Shown here: one piece after another, positions 9,656 to 18,780 of the stretch
How the letters are laid out: every line of letters begins with the position of its first letter
How positions within the stretch are numbered: position 1 is the first letter of the stretch
Translations under genes and position numbers: made by a program
Source: Bradyrhizobium valentinum
GTDB lineage: Bacteria > Pseudomonadota > Alphaproteobacteria > Rhizobiales > Xanthobacteraceae
Length of the DNA stretch: 64,000 nucleotides
Assembly: GCF_001440405.1 (NCBI RefSeq)
Contig: NZ_LLXX01000047.1
Coordinates: 1-64,000 of the forward strand
Direction: 5' to 3'
Notes under the pieces: generated by a model
The model's database searches: none
What the model saw: only the letters and a program-made list of their open reading frames with translations
Told to the model about the DNA's origin: nothing

Positions 9656-9769
9656 CGGCCGCAGCTTGGCGCTTACGATCTTTCGACGGCGCATCGACAT
9701 AGATCTTGCAGTTCTTGTCGGTAGGCGCCGACCTCGATGCAGGCAAACAGATCATCGGGATGCCTCGTG

Positions 9770-9816
9770 GATGCGGCGTGGTATCGACAGGTTCGAAACG
9801 CGCCATCCGAGGCTCC
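9770..9816. repeat. Short shared fragment (copy at 28752-28799)
   Basis: About 47 bases containing the run ttcgaaacgcgccatccga are closely matched at 28752-28799. The leftward reading RMARFEPVDTTPHPR is shared in part (RMARFESADSAPHPR). I do not recognise the protein. It probably marks two remnants of the same unidentified gene or insertion element. Confidence 0.5.
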
Positions 9817-9982
9817 GGCAGCCTGCCGACGACGGTTTCGAGCGCGTTCCCTTCGAGCCGCCCGCCTTGGGCACTGACCTCATCATCCATAAGGACAGTT
9901 CTCAACACCGCGCCTTAGTTGACAAGGCGGCCTTCAGCGGACGTATACTGCGGAATGTGACGTAGAGTGAAGACATAGGCGT

Positions 9983-10170
9983 ATGACTGACCATACGGCT
10001 ATGTCGAAGGTCTCCCGGCTGGAAGTAGTGGCAACGGGCGCTAGCCGGTGTTGCACACTGGAAGAAAAACAGCGGATCGTTGCCAAGAGTTACGGCGGCC
10101 CAAGCTTGGTATGGCTCGGCGCAATGGGTTGTCTGCAAGACAATCATTCACGCGGCGCCGGTTGGCTCGC
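9983..10170 (+). pseudogene. tnpA: IS66 TnpA fragment
   Basis: Starts MTDHTAMSKVSRLEVVATGA and continues TLEEKQRIVAKSYGGPSL, the N-terminal helix-turn-helix part of IS66 TnpA. A frame change then gives ARRNGLSARQSFTRRRLARE before the sequence collides with the 3' end of the polymerase gene at 10144. The gene is cut and frameshifted, and the associated tnpB is absent. Confidence 0.8.
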
Positions 10171-11514
10171 GAGATACCGCAACCGCGCCAAGTTGATCAT
10201 CATCGCAATCATCGGAAATGCATACATGTTGTCAATTGTTGGAAGGATGTCACGCCCAGTCGCCATACTAATTCCAAGACCAAAGATGCTCGCGAACAGA
10301 GCCCAATATAGGTCACTATTCAACCTTCGCCCAACTCGCCAGGCGGTAGCTATTCCAACGAGAAGGAAAACTAGAAGCACACCGGTTAAAATCACCCCGC
10401 AATCAAGAAAGAATTCGACAATTGCGTTATGCGCTACGTTGACCTGTATCAGGGCTCCTGTGTCCCAAAGTTGGCTCGTCGCCACTCCGTAGCGACCAGC
10501 GCCAAACAGGAACAGGCCGATATTGCTCGTCCATTCCTCTAGCAGCGGACCCCAAAGGTTATCAACTCGGCCCGTCAGCAAAGCATCGGCCGAGACGCTG
10601 GAACTCTTACCAAACCCGATCGAAAAAACAGCATCAACGGTTGGTCCGATCCACACCAACGATGTAACGCCAGCCGCCGCAGCACCAAGAACTAAAATGA
10701 CAAACCTGCGCCGCAGGATCAGAAACATGGAACACGAAGCTACTACCGTGAGAAGCGCGGTTCGTGACCCGAGGAGAAGAACCGCCAGGAGCGATAGACA
10801 CAGGGGTGCGATCCAGAGAGCGCCGCGCGTGAGAGCTCGATAGAGCAACAAGGGTGCAGTAGAAATGTACATGCTTCCAATCACATTGTAATGGAGTCCA
10901 AAATACGCTGTGCACAACCGGGCCATTTCATTCCGGTCGCTCTCAGTTATTCCGCTCGCGTGACCTGAAAGCAGAACGGACGGATTCATCAGCACGACCG
11001 CGACAAAAGCGATTGATAGCAATAGTATCGAAAGGCAGACCACCGTCGTGATCCTCTCGAGCTCCTGAAAGGAGCACATACGCTTAAGGGTAAACAGGAA
11101 GGATAGAGTGTAAAAGATCGGCACAATGCAAGCCGATAGTACAAAGTCAAAGTAGGACTCTGGAAATGAATCAGGGAAGCGACTATGCAAAAGGGGCGCG
11201 TTTGGAACTGATCGAATGAGGGCGATGGCAAAAGTTGCGAAGTACAGGAGAAAAACTCTGATGGATGTTCGTTCGATTTTGTCGGTCGCATGTAGGGGCG
11301 CAGTGTCGAACACCAGATAACCCAAGACTACTGCTGATAATAAGTTGAAGGGTTTAAGCCCTTGGATCTCGAACAAATTGTTCGTCAGAAATGGTACGCG
11401 CTGGAAGGGCCACATGAACACAAACAACAGAAAGAAAAATGTTCCAGCTTGCGCGACCGATTGCGGCAACGTGAGATGATAAGGCGGGCCCTTATGGTCC
11501 AAAGATGCACTCAT
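10144..11514 (-). CDS. O-antigen ligase/polymerase-like membrane protein
   Basis: Probable Wzy-type polymerase (O-antigen ligase superfamily) that joins lipid-linked repeat units in the periplasm. Around 456 residues with 10-12 hydrophobic segments run through the whole length. There is a long periplasmic loop near residues 310-375 (LTGRVDNLWGPLLEEW ... AHNAIVEFFLDCG) containing the H-N pattern typical of the Wzy_C/O-antigen ligase domain. ATG at 11514 follows AGG by eight bases; an ATG at 11541 would add nine residues. Its 3' end abuts the IS66 TnpA remnant, so the last few residues (SQPAPRE) may not be original. It lies downstream of the GT4 gene on the same strand. Confidence 0.82.
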   Translation of the reverse strand: MSASLDHKGPPYHLTLPQSVAQAGTFFFLLFVFMWPFQRVPFLTNNLFEIQGLKPFNLLSAVVLGYLVFDTAPLHATDKIERTSIRVFLLYFATFAIALIRSVPNAPLLHSRFPDSFPESYFDFVLSACIVPIFYTLSFLFTLKRMCSFQELERITTVVCLSILLLSIAFVAVVLMNPSVLLSGHASGITESDRNEMARLCTAYFGLHYNVIGSMYISTAPLLLYRALTRGALWIAPLCLSLLAVLLLGSRTALLTVVASCSMFLILRRRFVILVLGAAAAGVTSLVWIGPTVDAVFSIGFGKSSSVSADALLTGRVDNLWGPLLEEWTSNIGLFLFGAGRYGVATSQLWDTGALIQVNVAHNAIVEFFLDCGVILTGVLLVFLLVGIATAWRVGRRLNSDLYWALFASIFGLGISMATGRDILPTIDNMYAFPMIAMMINLARLRYLASQPAPRE

Positions 11515-11734
11515 CGTGGGCCTGCGGATCTCACCATGCAATGAACTCTCGACATCTAGTCTCGCCGTGCGGAACCATCATCATTCTTGTCCTCCCCTCT
11601 GCATTGTCGTCGTAGTCGGAGCATCACGGCGGCATACGCTGTTGTCAAAGTCGGTTAGCGTGCTGAAGGAAATTCTTCGTTGCTTGTAGAACATTTCGTT
11701 GAAATGGGTCCACTTCCACTTCGAGTGGGCCAAT

Positions 11735-12886
11735 TCAAACTGGTTGCCCTGGGCGTTTTGACTTAGCGACAAGAGGCGTCAAAGCCGCAATTAACTCGCG
11801 AGCTTTTGCCGTCGGCGAGTGATTGGCCTTAACATAGATCTGACATCGTCGAGCGAGCGCGTTGTATTCATTCGCGTCCATGTCCCAGAATGCCCTCACG
11901 GATTGGGAAAGTGTCAACTCGTCCTCAGCCGATGCGCCAAGGGTATGACGCATGACGATCGAGTCCGGATCGACTTGCCGGCGCGTCACGACAGGTGTGC
12001 CCACGGCGAGAGCCTCCAGGAACACGTTCGAGAAGCCCTCGAAATCCGATGTGCTGAGAAGCATCGTCGCTTCTGATAGAAATTGTTGAACGTCTGCCCG
12101 CCGGACATAGCCAACCAGTTCCACGTTTGGCAGATGGCGGAGGCCATTCACGGCGTCCAGCGTCGATTGATCAACATCTCGCTCTGGCATCCCTGCCACG
12201 CGGAATTTGACGGCCGGAAGTTCCTGGGCGATTCGAAACAGCAATGGCAAGTTCTTAAAATTGCGGAAGACACCAAGCCAGGCGACATATCTGCGTTCTG
12301 CGCGCGGCAAAGGAGCGGGCGCGTCCTCTGCTACGACAACGGCATTATGAAGGACGTGTATAGGCTTGCCTGGAAAAAGCGCGGCCAATTTTTCGCGTTG
12401 ATACTCATTTTGACAGAGAAATGCGGCTGCTCGATGCCGAGCCCAAGAATAAGCTAACCATTCATCAAATCGAAGCGCGGCTTTGCATCGTTCATCGACG
12501 TTCATGTCGCTGACAACGCGGTGAACGAACGGAATCCCTAGTTGGCCGGCGACGAAAGCCATGATGGCGGTATTGACCCCACATACGCCTTGGATCACAA
12601 TATCTGGATGATAGGCGCGGGCGGCTGCCAATATTTTTGGGATATATGAGTAGAAATACCTCGCAATCCGCACCCCGCGCGCGGGATCATAGGTTTCGAT
12701 AAGTTTGATTTGCTGGCCCGAACCTACATGGGCCAAAGCACCCTTCCAGGTAAGGAGAGCGGCTTCGTGACCGGCGTTTTCAAGCGCGCGAAGCCATATT
12801 GAAAGTTGGACGGCCCAGCCGCCGATCGGATAGTTATCATCCTTCAATAGATAGGGAATGGAAAAATCTATCGAGAGAATTCGCAC
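11735..12886 (-). CDS. GT4-type glycosyltransferase
   Basis: Retaining GT-B glycosyltransferase that adds a sugar to the lipid-linked repeat at the cytoplasmic face; donor and acceptor are unknown. The 383 residues start MRILSIDFSIPYL and have the N-terminal GYxxxL-like loop (YPIGGWAVQLSIWLRALENA). The GT4 nucleotide-binding half follows: VAWLGVFRNFKNLPLLFRIA, LVGYVRRADVQQFLSEA and the E-x7-E signature in DFEGFSNVFLEALAVGTPVV. The length is normal for GT4. It is the middle gene of three on the minus strand between asnB and the polymerase. Confidence 0.9.
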   Translation of the reverse strand: MRILSIDFSIPYLLKDDNYPIGGWAVQLSIWLRALENAGHEAALLTWKGALAHVGSGQQIKLIETYDPARGVRIARYFYSYIPKILAAARAYHPDIVIQGVCGVNTAIMAFVAGQLGIPFVHRVVSDMNVDERCKAALRFDEWLAYSWARHRAAAFLCQNEYQREKLAALFPGKPIHVLHNAVVVAEDAPAPLPRAERRYVAWLGVFRNFKNLPLLFRIAQELPAVKFRVAGMPERDVDQSTLDAVNGLRHLPNVELVGYVRRADVQQFLSEATMLLSTSDFEGFSNVFLEALAVGTPVVTRRQVDPDSIVMRHTLGASAEDELTLSQSVRAFWDMDANEYNALARRCQIYVKANHSPTAKARELIAALTPLVAKSKRPGQPV

Positions 12887-13120
12887 CTTGACACCCCGAG
12901 CTTAATGGGACCGCAATATGAATAGCAGTTCGGCGACTTTCGAGTAGCTATGCCCGCATATCTGACGATGTGCATTTGACATTGTCAGGAATCGCATCGG
13001 CGGTTCTCCACAGAGGGCTCCCTAGAGACTACAGAGGACGCCAACGTCAAAAGCGCTCGTGTAAGGTCGCACGCCCTGCTGGAGTCTGACACAAACGATA
13101 GAGGTGTCATCGCCATTTCT

Positions 13121-15103
13121 TCAATTCAAAAGGGATGCAAAGCGTCTTGTTCCGGTGTCCGCCACCGACGCAACGCCCCATCGATGATGCCACGCCTGAA
13201 ACATTAGAACATTCCAAATGAGGAAATACCGCTCATTATCTCCACTCAAGAATTCGGCCCAGAGCGAGCGAATGGCCTCGACGTAAAAAATATCACCGGC
13301 GCTCAGGCAAGCTTCGTTCATCAGGTCTTCGGCCCAATCCCGTAACGGGCCGCGCAACCAATCTGCGAGCGGAACCCCGAACCCCATTTTCGGGCGCTCG
13401 ACCAAACGATCGGGCACATGGCGCGCCAGAACTCGCCGGAGCAAGTGTTTGGGGCGCGGGGCACGCGCGTTCTGAAATGTCGGCAGCTTCCACATCCATT
13501 CAACCACGCGATGGTCGAGCAACGGAACGCGCACCTCAAGAGCGACAGCCATAGAGGCTCGGTCAACCTTGGTCAGGATGTCATCGGGCAAATACGTACA
13601 CATGTCCAGGTAGCGCATACGGTCCACCGGATCGGGCAAGAAGACCTTGAGGTCTTGACCCCAGCAGGCCGTCCGTACCTCTTGTGACCCCTTCACAAGA
13701 ATCTCTGGATCTTGGTGGTGCGAGATATTGTGATAGTACATGGAATCGACCGATGAATCCGAGAGGATTTGCGCCAACCGGTGGGCCTTTTGGCCAACCT
13801 GTGGCACGCGCCGAAAGTATGGTACATAGCGCGCTATGCTGTTGTAAGTGCTAGGCGGCACAGTGCGAATGCTTGAAGACACGAGGCGGCGGAGCGCAAG
13901 CGGCATCTTCGCACCCGGTCGCCAAACGTTCTCCGTCCATCGATACCGGTGGTACCCGGAAAACAACTCGTCTCCACCATCTCCTGACAGAGCCACCGTG
14001 ACGCGTTTTCGCGTCAACGCGGAAACAATATGGGTCGGGATCTGGGAGGGGTCGGCGAATGGCTCGTCATACATCTCGGCCAACTTCGGCACCACATCGA
14101 GAGCGTCAGCGCCGCTAACAGGAAACGTTGTATGGTCGGTCCCAAGATGTCGCGCGACAGCCTCAGCGTGTTTCGCTTCGTCGAATGCCGGGTTCTCAAA
14201 GCTGATGGTAAACGTCCTGACTGGTCTCAGAGAAGCTTTCTGCATCAGTGCGACGACAGTAGATGAGTCATAGCCGCCCGACAGAAACGCGCCAAGCGGA
14301 ACATCCGCTATCATGCGGCGCGATACTGCATCATACAGCAACGCCTCGAGGTCATCGACCAATCCCTCTTCATCGGATCGAAGCGTATTGCGTTGCCCGT
14401 GCGAAGCAACACCGGCCAGATCCCAGTACGCACCCACTTCGGGGCCGCCGCCGCTCGCAATTTTGACGAACCCGGCGGGCGGCAGTTTGTAGACATCTTC
14501 ATAGATCGTGAATGGACCCGGCACATAAGCATGCCGAAGAAAGGCGGCGATCGCTCCACGATTGAGACTTGGCTTCCAGCCGGGATGAGCGCGCAGCGCC
14601 TTCAATTCTGATCCGAACAAAACTAGTCCATCGAAGATCGCCCAATAAAGCGGCTTTTCGCCCATTCGATCACGAGCTAGGAACAGTTGGCGCTCTCCGG
14701 CGTCCCACGCTGCGATTGCGAACATCCCGTTCAAGCGGGCGATGGTCGATTTGAGGCCCCATTGGACGAAGCCTTCAACAATAACTTCTGTATCTGAATG
14801 CCCGCGAAACCGAACTCCGCGACGCTCCAATTCGCTCCTCAGCTCTCGGAAATTATAGATTTCACCGTTGAACGTTATTGTATATTGCCCGTTGGCCGAG
14901 ACCATTGGTTGATGTCCCATTGGGGACAAGTCGATAATTGCCAAGCGACGCTGCCCGAAGGCAACGCTGGCTTGCTCGCTTAGCCAAACTCCGCTGTCGT
15001 CCGGCCCGCGGTGGCTCAGGGTTTGCGTCATTGCAGACGCCCGCCTTTTCAGATCTTGCAGGCTGCAACCATTACGCTCCCAAATACCGGAAATTCCGCA
15101 CAT
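13121..15103 (-). CDS. asnB: Asparagine synthetase (glutamine-hydrolysing)
   Basis: Class II glutamine amidotransferase/asparagine synthetase of 660 residues. Cys2 at the processed N-terminus (MCGISGIWERNG) is the glutaminase nucleophile. HRGPDDSGVW, the NGEIYNFRELR motif and GHSDTEV are conserved. The synthetase half has the PP-loop SGGYDSS and SGDGGDELFSGY. In polysaccharide loci such proteins usually amidate uronic acids or other sugar carboxylates rather than make free asparagine, which fits the two UDP-sugar dehydrogenases in this window. This role is inference. Its first ~40 codons and upstream DNA are duplicated at 17134-17510 in scrambled form. Confidence 0.93.
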   Translation of the reverse strand: MCGISGIWERNGCSLQDLKRRASAMTQTLSHRGPDDSGVWLSEQASVAFGQRRLAIIDLSPMGHQPMVSANGQYTITFNGEIYNFRELRSELERRGVRFRGHSDTEVIVEGFVQWGLKSTIARLNGMFAIAAWDAGERQLFLARDRMGEKPLYWAIFDGLVLFGSELKALRAHPGWKPSLNRGAIAAFLRHAYVPGPFTIYEDVYKLPPAGFVKIASGGGPEVGAYWDLAGVASHGQRNTLRSDEEGLVDDLEALLYDAVSRRMIADVPLGAFLSGGYDSSTVVALMQKASLRPVRTFTISFENPAFDEAKHAEAVARHLGTDHTTFPVSGADALDVVPKLAEMYDEPFADPSQIPTHIVSALTRKRVTVALSGDGGDELFSGYHRYRWTENVWRPGAKMPLALRRLVSSSIRTVPPSTYNSIARYVPYFRRVPQVGQKAHRLAQILSDSSVDSMYYHNISHHQDPEILVKGSQEVRTACWGQDLKVFLPDPVDRMRYLDMCTYLPDDILTKVDRASMAVALEVRVPLLDHRVVEWMWKLPTFQNARAPRPKHLLRRVLARHVPDRLVERPKMGFGVPLADWLRGPLRDWAEDLMNEACLSAGDIFYVEAIRSLWAEFLSGDNERYFLIWNVLMFQAWHHRWGVASVADTGTRRFASLLN

Positions 15104-15345
15104 GCTTGAAAAGAGCTCCCTAATGAGAGGACGTCAACGCATGGCATCCAAACTCACACTCTAGCAGCATAGTATTTTGAACCGGTCCGCGGCTCGACCA
15201 TTTCGGATTACCCTCCTCGGTCACCAGAAGCCCAGACCAGCAGATCGCGGAATATGGTAAGCGCTAAGGCGGGACGTCAATCGGCATGGAGAGCTTTGAA
15301 TCGCCGAGCGAGGGAAGTGGTTCTCCGCCGAACGGCCCCGGAGCT
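15010..15345. repeat. asnB 5' region, first copy of a duplicated segment
   Basis: The first codons of asnB and about 240 bases upstream match 17195-17515 with scattered substitutions. The shared part includes the runs gagaggacgtcaacgcatgg and gaagtggttctccgccgaac. The direct repeats are about 2.17 kb apart and enclose a methyltransferase and IS3 debris, so the enclosed block could have arrived by duplication-insertion or could be lost by recombination. Confidence 0.85.
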
Positions 15346-15667
15346 CGTACCGAGTCGCGTGTTCGCCAACGAATACTAGCGAGCGGCCAAGCTGAGTGCT
15401 ATTCAGAATGCAGTCGACCACGCGATCGAAGAGGTTGAACTGTCGCCGGGGTCGAGGGCCGCCATGGGCGCCGCGAGATCGCGCGCCACGGCCGAATCCA
15501 GCCGGTCTCGACCCAGCGGAGCCGGATGGTATGCTTGGAGAATGTGTGCCTGTCAGCCCATGCCGCCGAAAGAGGCCAGAGGAGCTCGGATGCTCCTCTG
15601 GCGGGGCACCCATAATGCCGTCGGCGCCCGTTCAGCAGAGTCAGACCCACTGCGTATTCTCCGCCTA

Positions 15668-15925
15668 GTGTTGTCCGGGCCTGGCAAGCCCACCGACAAT
15701 GCGTTCATCGAAGCCTTCAACGGTCGCTTCCGGGCCGAATGCCTCAACGCCCATTGGTTCCTGTCCCTTGCGGACGCCCCCAGGAAAAAGTGGGGAATTG
15801 GCGCAGATACTACAATGAAGAACGGCCCCACGGGACGATCGGCAATCGACCGCCGATTTTGCTGCAAACCACGTCGACGTCATCCAGCCCGCCAACGTGA
15901 TCCCAGCCGCAAAACTCTAACTCCG
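15668..15925 (+). pseudogene. IS3-family OrfB C-terminal fragment
   Basis: Reads GKPTDNAFIEAFNGRFRAEC and LNAHWFLSLADA, the DDE-domain end of an IS3/IS407-group transposase; the frame breaks at about 15785. It ends with a likely IS right end (ccgggtggtcca). No OrfA or N-terminal OrfB is attached. About 320 bases before it (15346-15667) hold no gene I can identify. Confidence 0.85.
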
Positions 15926-16293
15926 GGTGGTCCAGTGTTCGGTCTCGCTAGGCGAGCCCTGGGCGCAACCACCAAATCTGGGCGCTCTCGTGCCTCCTTG
16001 CAATGCAGCCAAGTTGGCTCAAGCACTTGTTCACTTTCCGATAGCGCCGCCTCGAAAGCGGCGGTTGCTTGGACTGCTGTACCCGCCAAGTACGGCCTTG
16101 AGACAATGGTTGACGCCCAGGTGGCGCGTTATCAACGTTTAACACGCCACCTATCACAACTGGAGGCCTTGCCCTCCAACCCGCCCTCTTCGAACAGAGC
16201 GAAGTCTACCCGATGCCGCCCGCTGTAACGCCGATCTTACCTTACCTGAAGACACGAGTGATAATGAGAGAGCACCCCACTCATGATTTGCCC
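15926..16293. other. Gap without recognisable gene
   Basis: Between the IS3 right end and the methyltransferase stop, frames are short and mutually inconsistent. I see no family motif, RNA gene or clear terminator. Confidence 0.5.
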
Positions 16294-17121
16294 TCACTTA
16301 GGCGAGGCCGACCTTATGAACAAGAACTCCGTGTTCGCCTCACCGGTCGCCATCCTCTGCAAGCTGAAACCGAGCTCCTTGCAAAAGGAGACGGCATCTT
16401 TGTCATAGACAAATTCCATCGGCCAACCGCCAAGCCAATCACGAATATCCGTAAACATATTCATGCCGCGATTCTTTTTGTATTCGTGCATCCTCCACAG
16501 ACACAGAGGTAGCCGCAGCGGATTATAGCGCATCTGAAAGCGCCAGACGTACCAAAGATCCATGTAGCGTCTCTTCAGCCATCCCGCCGTAACATACTTT
16601 TGCTTAACGTCGAGCCAGAATTCCGGCGGCGGGTTGACTTGAGCATCCGCTGAATAGAGCGCGACATAAAACATACCACCGGGCCTAACGCACCCTGCGG
16701 CATTGCGAATTGCATGCCAGACGTCTCCGGTGTGATGCAGAACCCCCCATGAATAGACCAGGTCGTATGCCCCCAAGTTATTCACAAATGTGTCGTCAAG
16801 GACGGAGCCTTGCTCGACGGTCCAATTAGAGGGATTGCCTACCTGAGCCTGCACGTATCGGCTCGTAGCGACTGAATTCGCGTCATAGTCAAAGCCACGA
16901 ACCGATACTGCGCCCGCTTCTAGGGCGGCAACGGAGTGAAGTCCGCTTCCGCATCCAATATCGAGGAACGTTAGCCCCTTCAGATCGTCCCGTTCGATAA
17001 AATCGAGAAGGTGCTTCTTGGAAATCCGCACCCTCTCGGGACCGAAATTCTTTTGAATGAAGTGGTGCCAGTTATTCCCAAACTCGAATCTCTGTCCCTC
17101 TTCTTGAACCATGCTACTCAC
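16294..17121 (-). CDS. SAM-dependent methyltransferase, FGNNW type
   Basis: Class I methyltransferase of 275 residues. AGGAGG lies eight bases before the GTG at 17121, which is preferred to an ATG seven codons upstream. Motif I is LTFLDIGCGSGLHSVAAL, followed by GFDYDANSV and DLVYSWGVLHHTGD, then AGCVRPGGMFYVALYS. The C-terminal part contains RGMNMFTDIRDWLGGWPMEF. A paralogue with the same opening (FEFGENW), VYSWGVLHHTG and HDWLGGYP lies at 25935-26756 with the same start arrangement. Neither substrate is known; sugar O-methylation is an inference. It lies between the two asnB-derived repeats. Confidence 0.86.
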   Translation of the reverse strand: MSSMVQEEGQRFEFGNNWHHFIQKNFGPERVRISKKHLLDFIERDDLKGLTFLDIGCGSGLHSVAALEAGAVSVRGFDYDANSVATSRYVQAQVGNPSNWTVEQGSVLDDTFVNNLGAYDLVYSWGVLHHTGDVWHAIRNAAGCVRPGGMFYVALYSADAQVNPPPEFWLDVKQKYVTAGWLKRRYMDLWYVWRFQMRYNPLRLPLCLWRMHEYKKNRGMNMFTDIRDWLGGWPMEFVYDKDAVSFCKELGFSLQRMATGEANTEFLFIRSASPK

Positions 17122-17133
17122 TACCCACTCCTC

Positions 17134-17265
17134 CTGACGCAAACCCTGAGCTACCGCGGGCCGGACGACAGTGCAGTTTGGTTGAGCAAGCCAGCATTGC
17201 AGACGCCCGCCTTTTCAGATCTTGCAGGCTGCAACCATTACGCTCCCAGATACCGGAAATTCCGC
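17134..17265. pseudogene. Scrambled asnB 5' fragment with micro-inversion
   Basis: Leftward, 17265-17195 encodes GISGIWERNGCSLQDLKRRA, the asnB N-terminus, with the ATG replaced by AAG. The next ~60 bases (17134-17194) encode TQTLSYRGPDDSAVWLSKPA, asnB residues 26-45, but on the opposite strand. In the intact gene these two pieces are contiguous on one strand. The second piece has therefore been inverted in place. Confidence 0.85.
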
Positions 17266-17515
17266 ACTTGCTCTTGAGAAGATTTCCCTAATGAGAGGAC
17301 GTCAACGCATGGCATCTAAACTCACACCCTAGCAGCATACTATTTGAACCGGTCCGTAGCTCGACCCTTTCGGATTACCCATTCTCGGCCACCAGAAGCC
17401 CAGACCAGTAGATCGCGCAATGGCTAGGCGCAAGCAGGGAAGTATCGGCTTGGAGGAGCTTTGGATCGCCGAGCGGGGGAAGTGGTTCTCCGCCGAACGG
17501 CCCCTCAGCTCGCGC
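17195..17515. repeat. asnB 5' region, second copy of duplicated segment
   Basis: Matches 15010-15345 with scattered changes, as described for the first copy. Divergence is high enough for the duplication not to be recent. Its right end continues into an IS66 TnpC fragment, whereas the first copy continues into unrelated DNA. Confidence 0.82.
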
Positions 17516-17519
17516 AAGC

Positions 17520-17715
17520 CCGCTCTCGATCAGATGAGACGGCGCTGGCGCTTGAATCACGCCGTCGCGATCGCGATAGGCGTATTTCGGGCGGCGCGTC
17601 ACGATTACCCGGAACTTCGCCGGCGTCACGTCCAGGCGCTCCGACACGTCCTCGCCGATCACCGTCTGTACCTGCTCGGGCACAGCGTAAGGGTGGTACC
17701 CCCTTTTTACCACTA
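17520..17715 (-). pseudogene. IS66 TnpC internal fragment
   Basis: Reads IGEDVSERLDVTPAKFRVIV, then TRRPKYAYRDRDGVIQAPAP, the TnpC segment following the CPxC motif. Only about 60 codons survive; it is joined at its 3' side to the asnB-upstream repeat. The cysteines expected in the YACR..C motif are replaced by YAYRDRD. Confidence 0.85.
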
Positions 17716-17820
17716 CGTCGCCAAAATATGGCGGGCGATCTTTCTTGACGCTCAGACGCGCTGGTCGCGATACTTTGTCAGGAATTTCTCGGGTTTGTCG
17801 ATGAACCTGGAGGCGACAAG

Positions 17821-18780
17821 ATGTACAGCACGCGGTCTATTGTTTTCAATGCAGCGACATTCGTGCCGGGCGTGACAGCAATCCCAGCTGTCAGGGACTA
17901 TCTTGCTCGCAGGGACAAAGGAACGGGCGGCACAATCTCGGCCCGATACTGCTACAGCGTCTGGCTAAGGCATCTCGTGAAAGCGGCAGAAAGCGGGCTT
18001 GATACGAGACCTCAGGTCATCGCAGAACTCGGACCGGGCGACTCGCTGGGGACCGGGATTGCAGCACTCCTGTCGGGAGCTTCCAAATACTATGCGCTTG
18101 ACTTCATCTCGCACGTCACAGCGGAGCGAAATATCCAAGTGCTTCATGAACTAGCTGAGTTGTTTGGCCAGCGCGCCGATATTCCAGACGAAGCTGAATT
18201 TCCCGATGTGTTCCCGAAGCTGAAAAGCTATCGGTTCCCCGAGCAGCTAATTACGAACAGGGCCGTAAACATATCCGACACCCGGATACGCGAGATCGAG
18301 GCGGCGCTGCACGGCGCCTCGCAGGCAGGGGTTGTTCAGTTACGGGCACCTTGGCTGGACGCGACCGTGATCGAGGACGGGACGATTGACATGCTGTTTT
18401 CGCAGGCAGTGCTAGAGCATGTAGACGAATTGAGCGAAGCATACAACGCCATGAGGCGGTGGTTGAAGCCCGGAGCTTTCATGTCCCATGTGGTCGACTT
18501 CAGGTGTCATGGGTGTGCAGCGGAGTGGAACGGCCATTGGTCCTATTCCGATCTGAAATGGGCCCTCATTCGTGGAAAGCGATCATGGCACTTAAATCGC
18601 GAGCCGCTTTCGACTCATATGCGCCTTCTCGACAAAGAAGGCTTCAGAACGCTCTGCAAAGAGACCGTAACCCGACCGTCCACTCTGGAAGCCTCGCATC
18701 TTGCAACGCGGTTTACGAATCTTACCCCAGCGGACTTGGTTACTAGCGGCGTTTTCCTTCTAGCGGTGAAACAACGCTGA
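17821..18780 (+). CDS. Class I SAM methyltransferase, 319 aa
   Basis: ATG is preceded by GGAGGCGACAAG. Motif I is VIAELGPGDSLGTGIAALLS, a glycine-rich variant, followed by YYALDF. The post-I and IV region reads TIDMLFSQAVLEHVDELSEA, and then AMRRWLKPGAFMSHVVDFRC. The C-terminal third (WSYSDLKWALIRGKRSWHLN) is probably substrate-specific. Proteins of this shape occur in polysaccharide loci of cyanobacteria and rhizobia. It stands alone, flanked by IS66 debris on the left and 1.5 kb without a recognisable gene on the right. The substrate is unknown. Confidence 0.83.
   Translation: MYSTRSIVFNAATFVPGVTAIPAVRDYLARRDKGTGGTISARYCYSVWLRHLVKAAESGLDTRPQVIAELGPGDSLGTGIAALLSGASKYYALDFISHVTAERNIQVLHELAELFGQRADIPDEAEFPDVFPKLKSYRFPEQLITNRAVNISDTRIREIEAALHGASQAGVVQLRAPWLDATVIEDGTIDMLFSQAVLEHVDELSEAYNAMRRWLKPGAFMSHVVDFRCHGCAAEWNGHWSYSDLKWALIRGKRSWHLNREPLSTHMRLLDKEGFRTLCKETVTRPSTLEASHLATRFTNLTPADLVTSGVFLLAVKQR

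Noticed and set aside
15346..15667. IS66 catalytic-region fragment
   Set aside because: Leftward frames looked IS-like at first, but no run of residues matched TnpC well enough.
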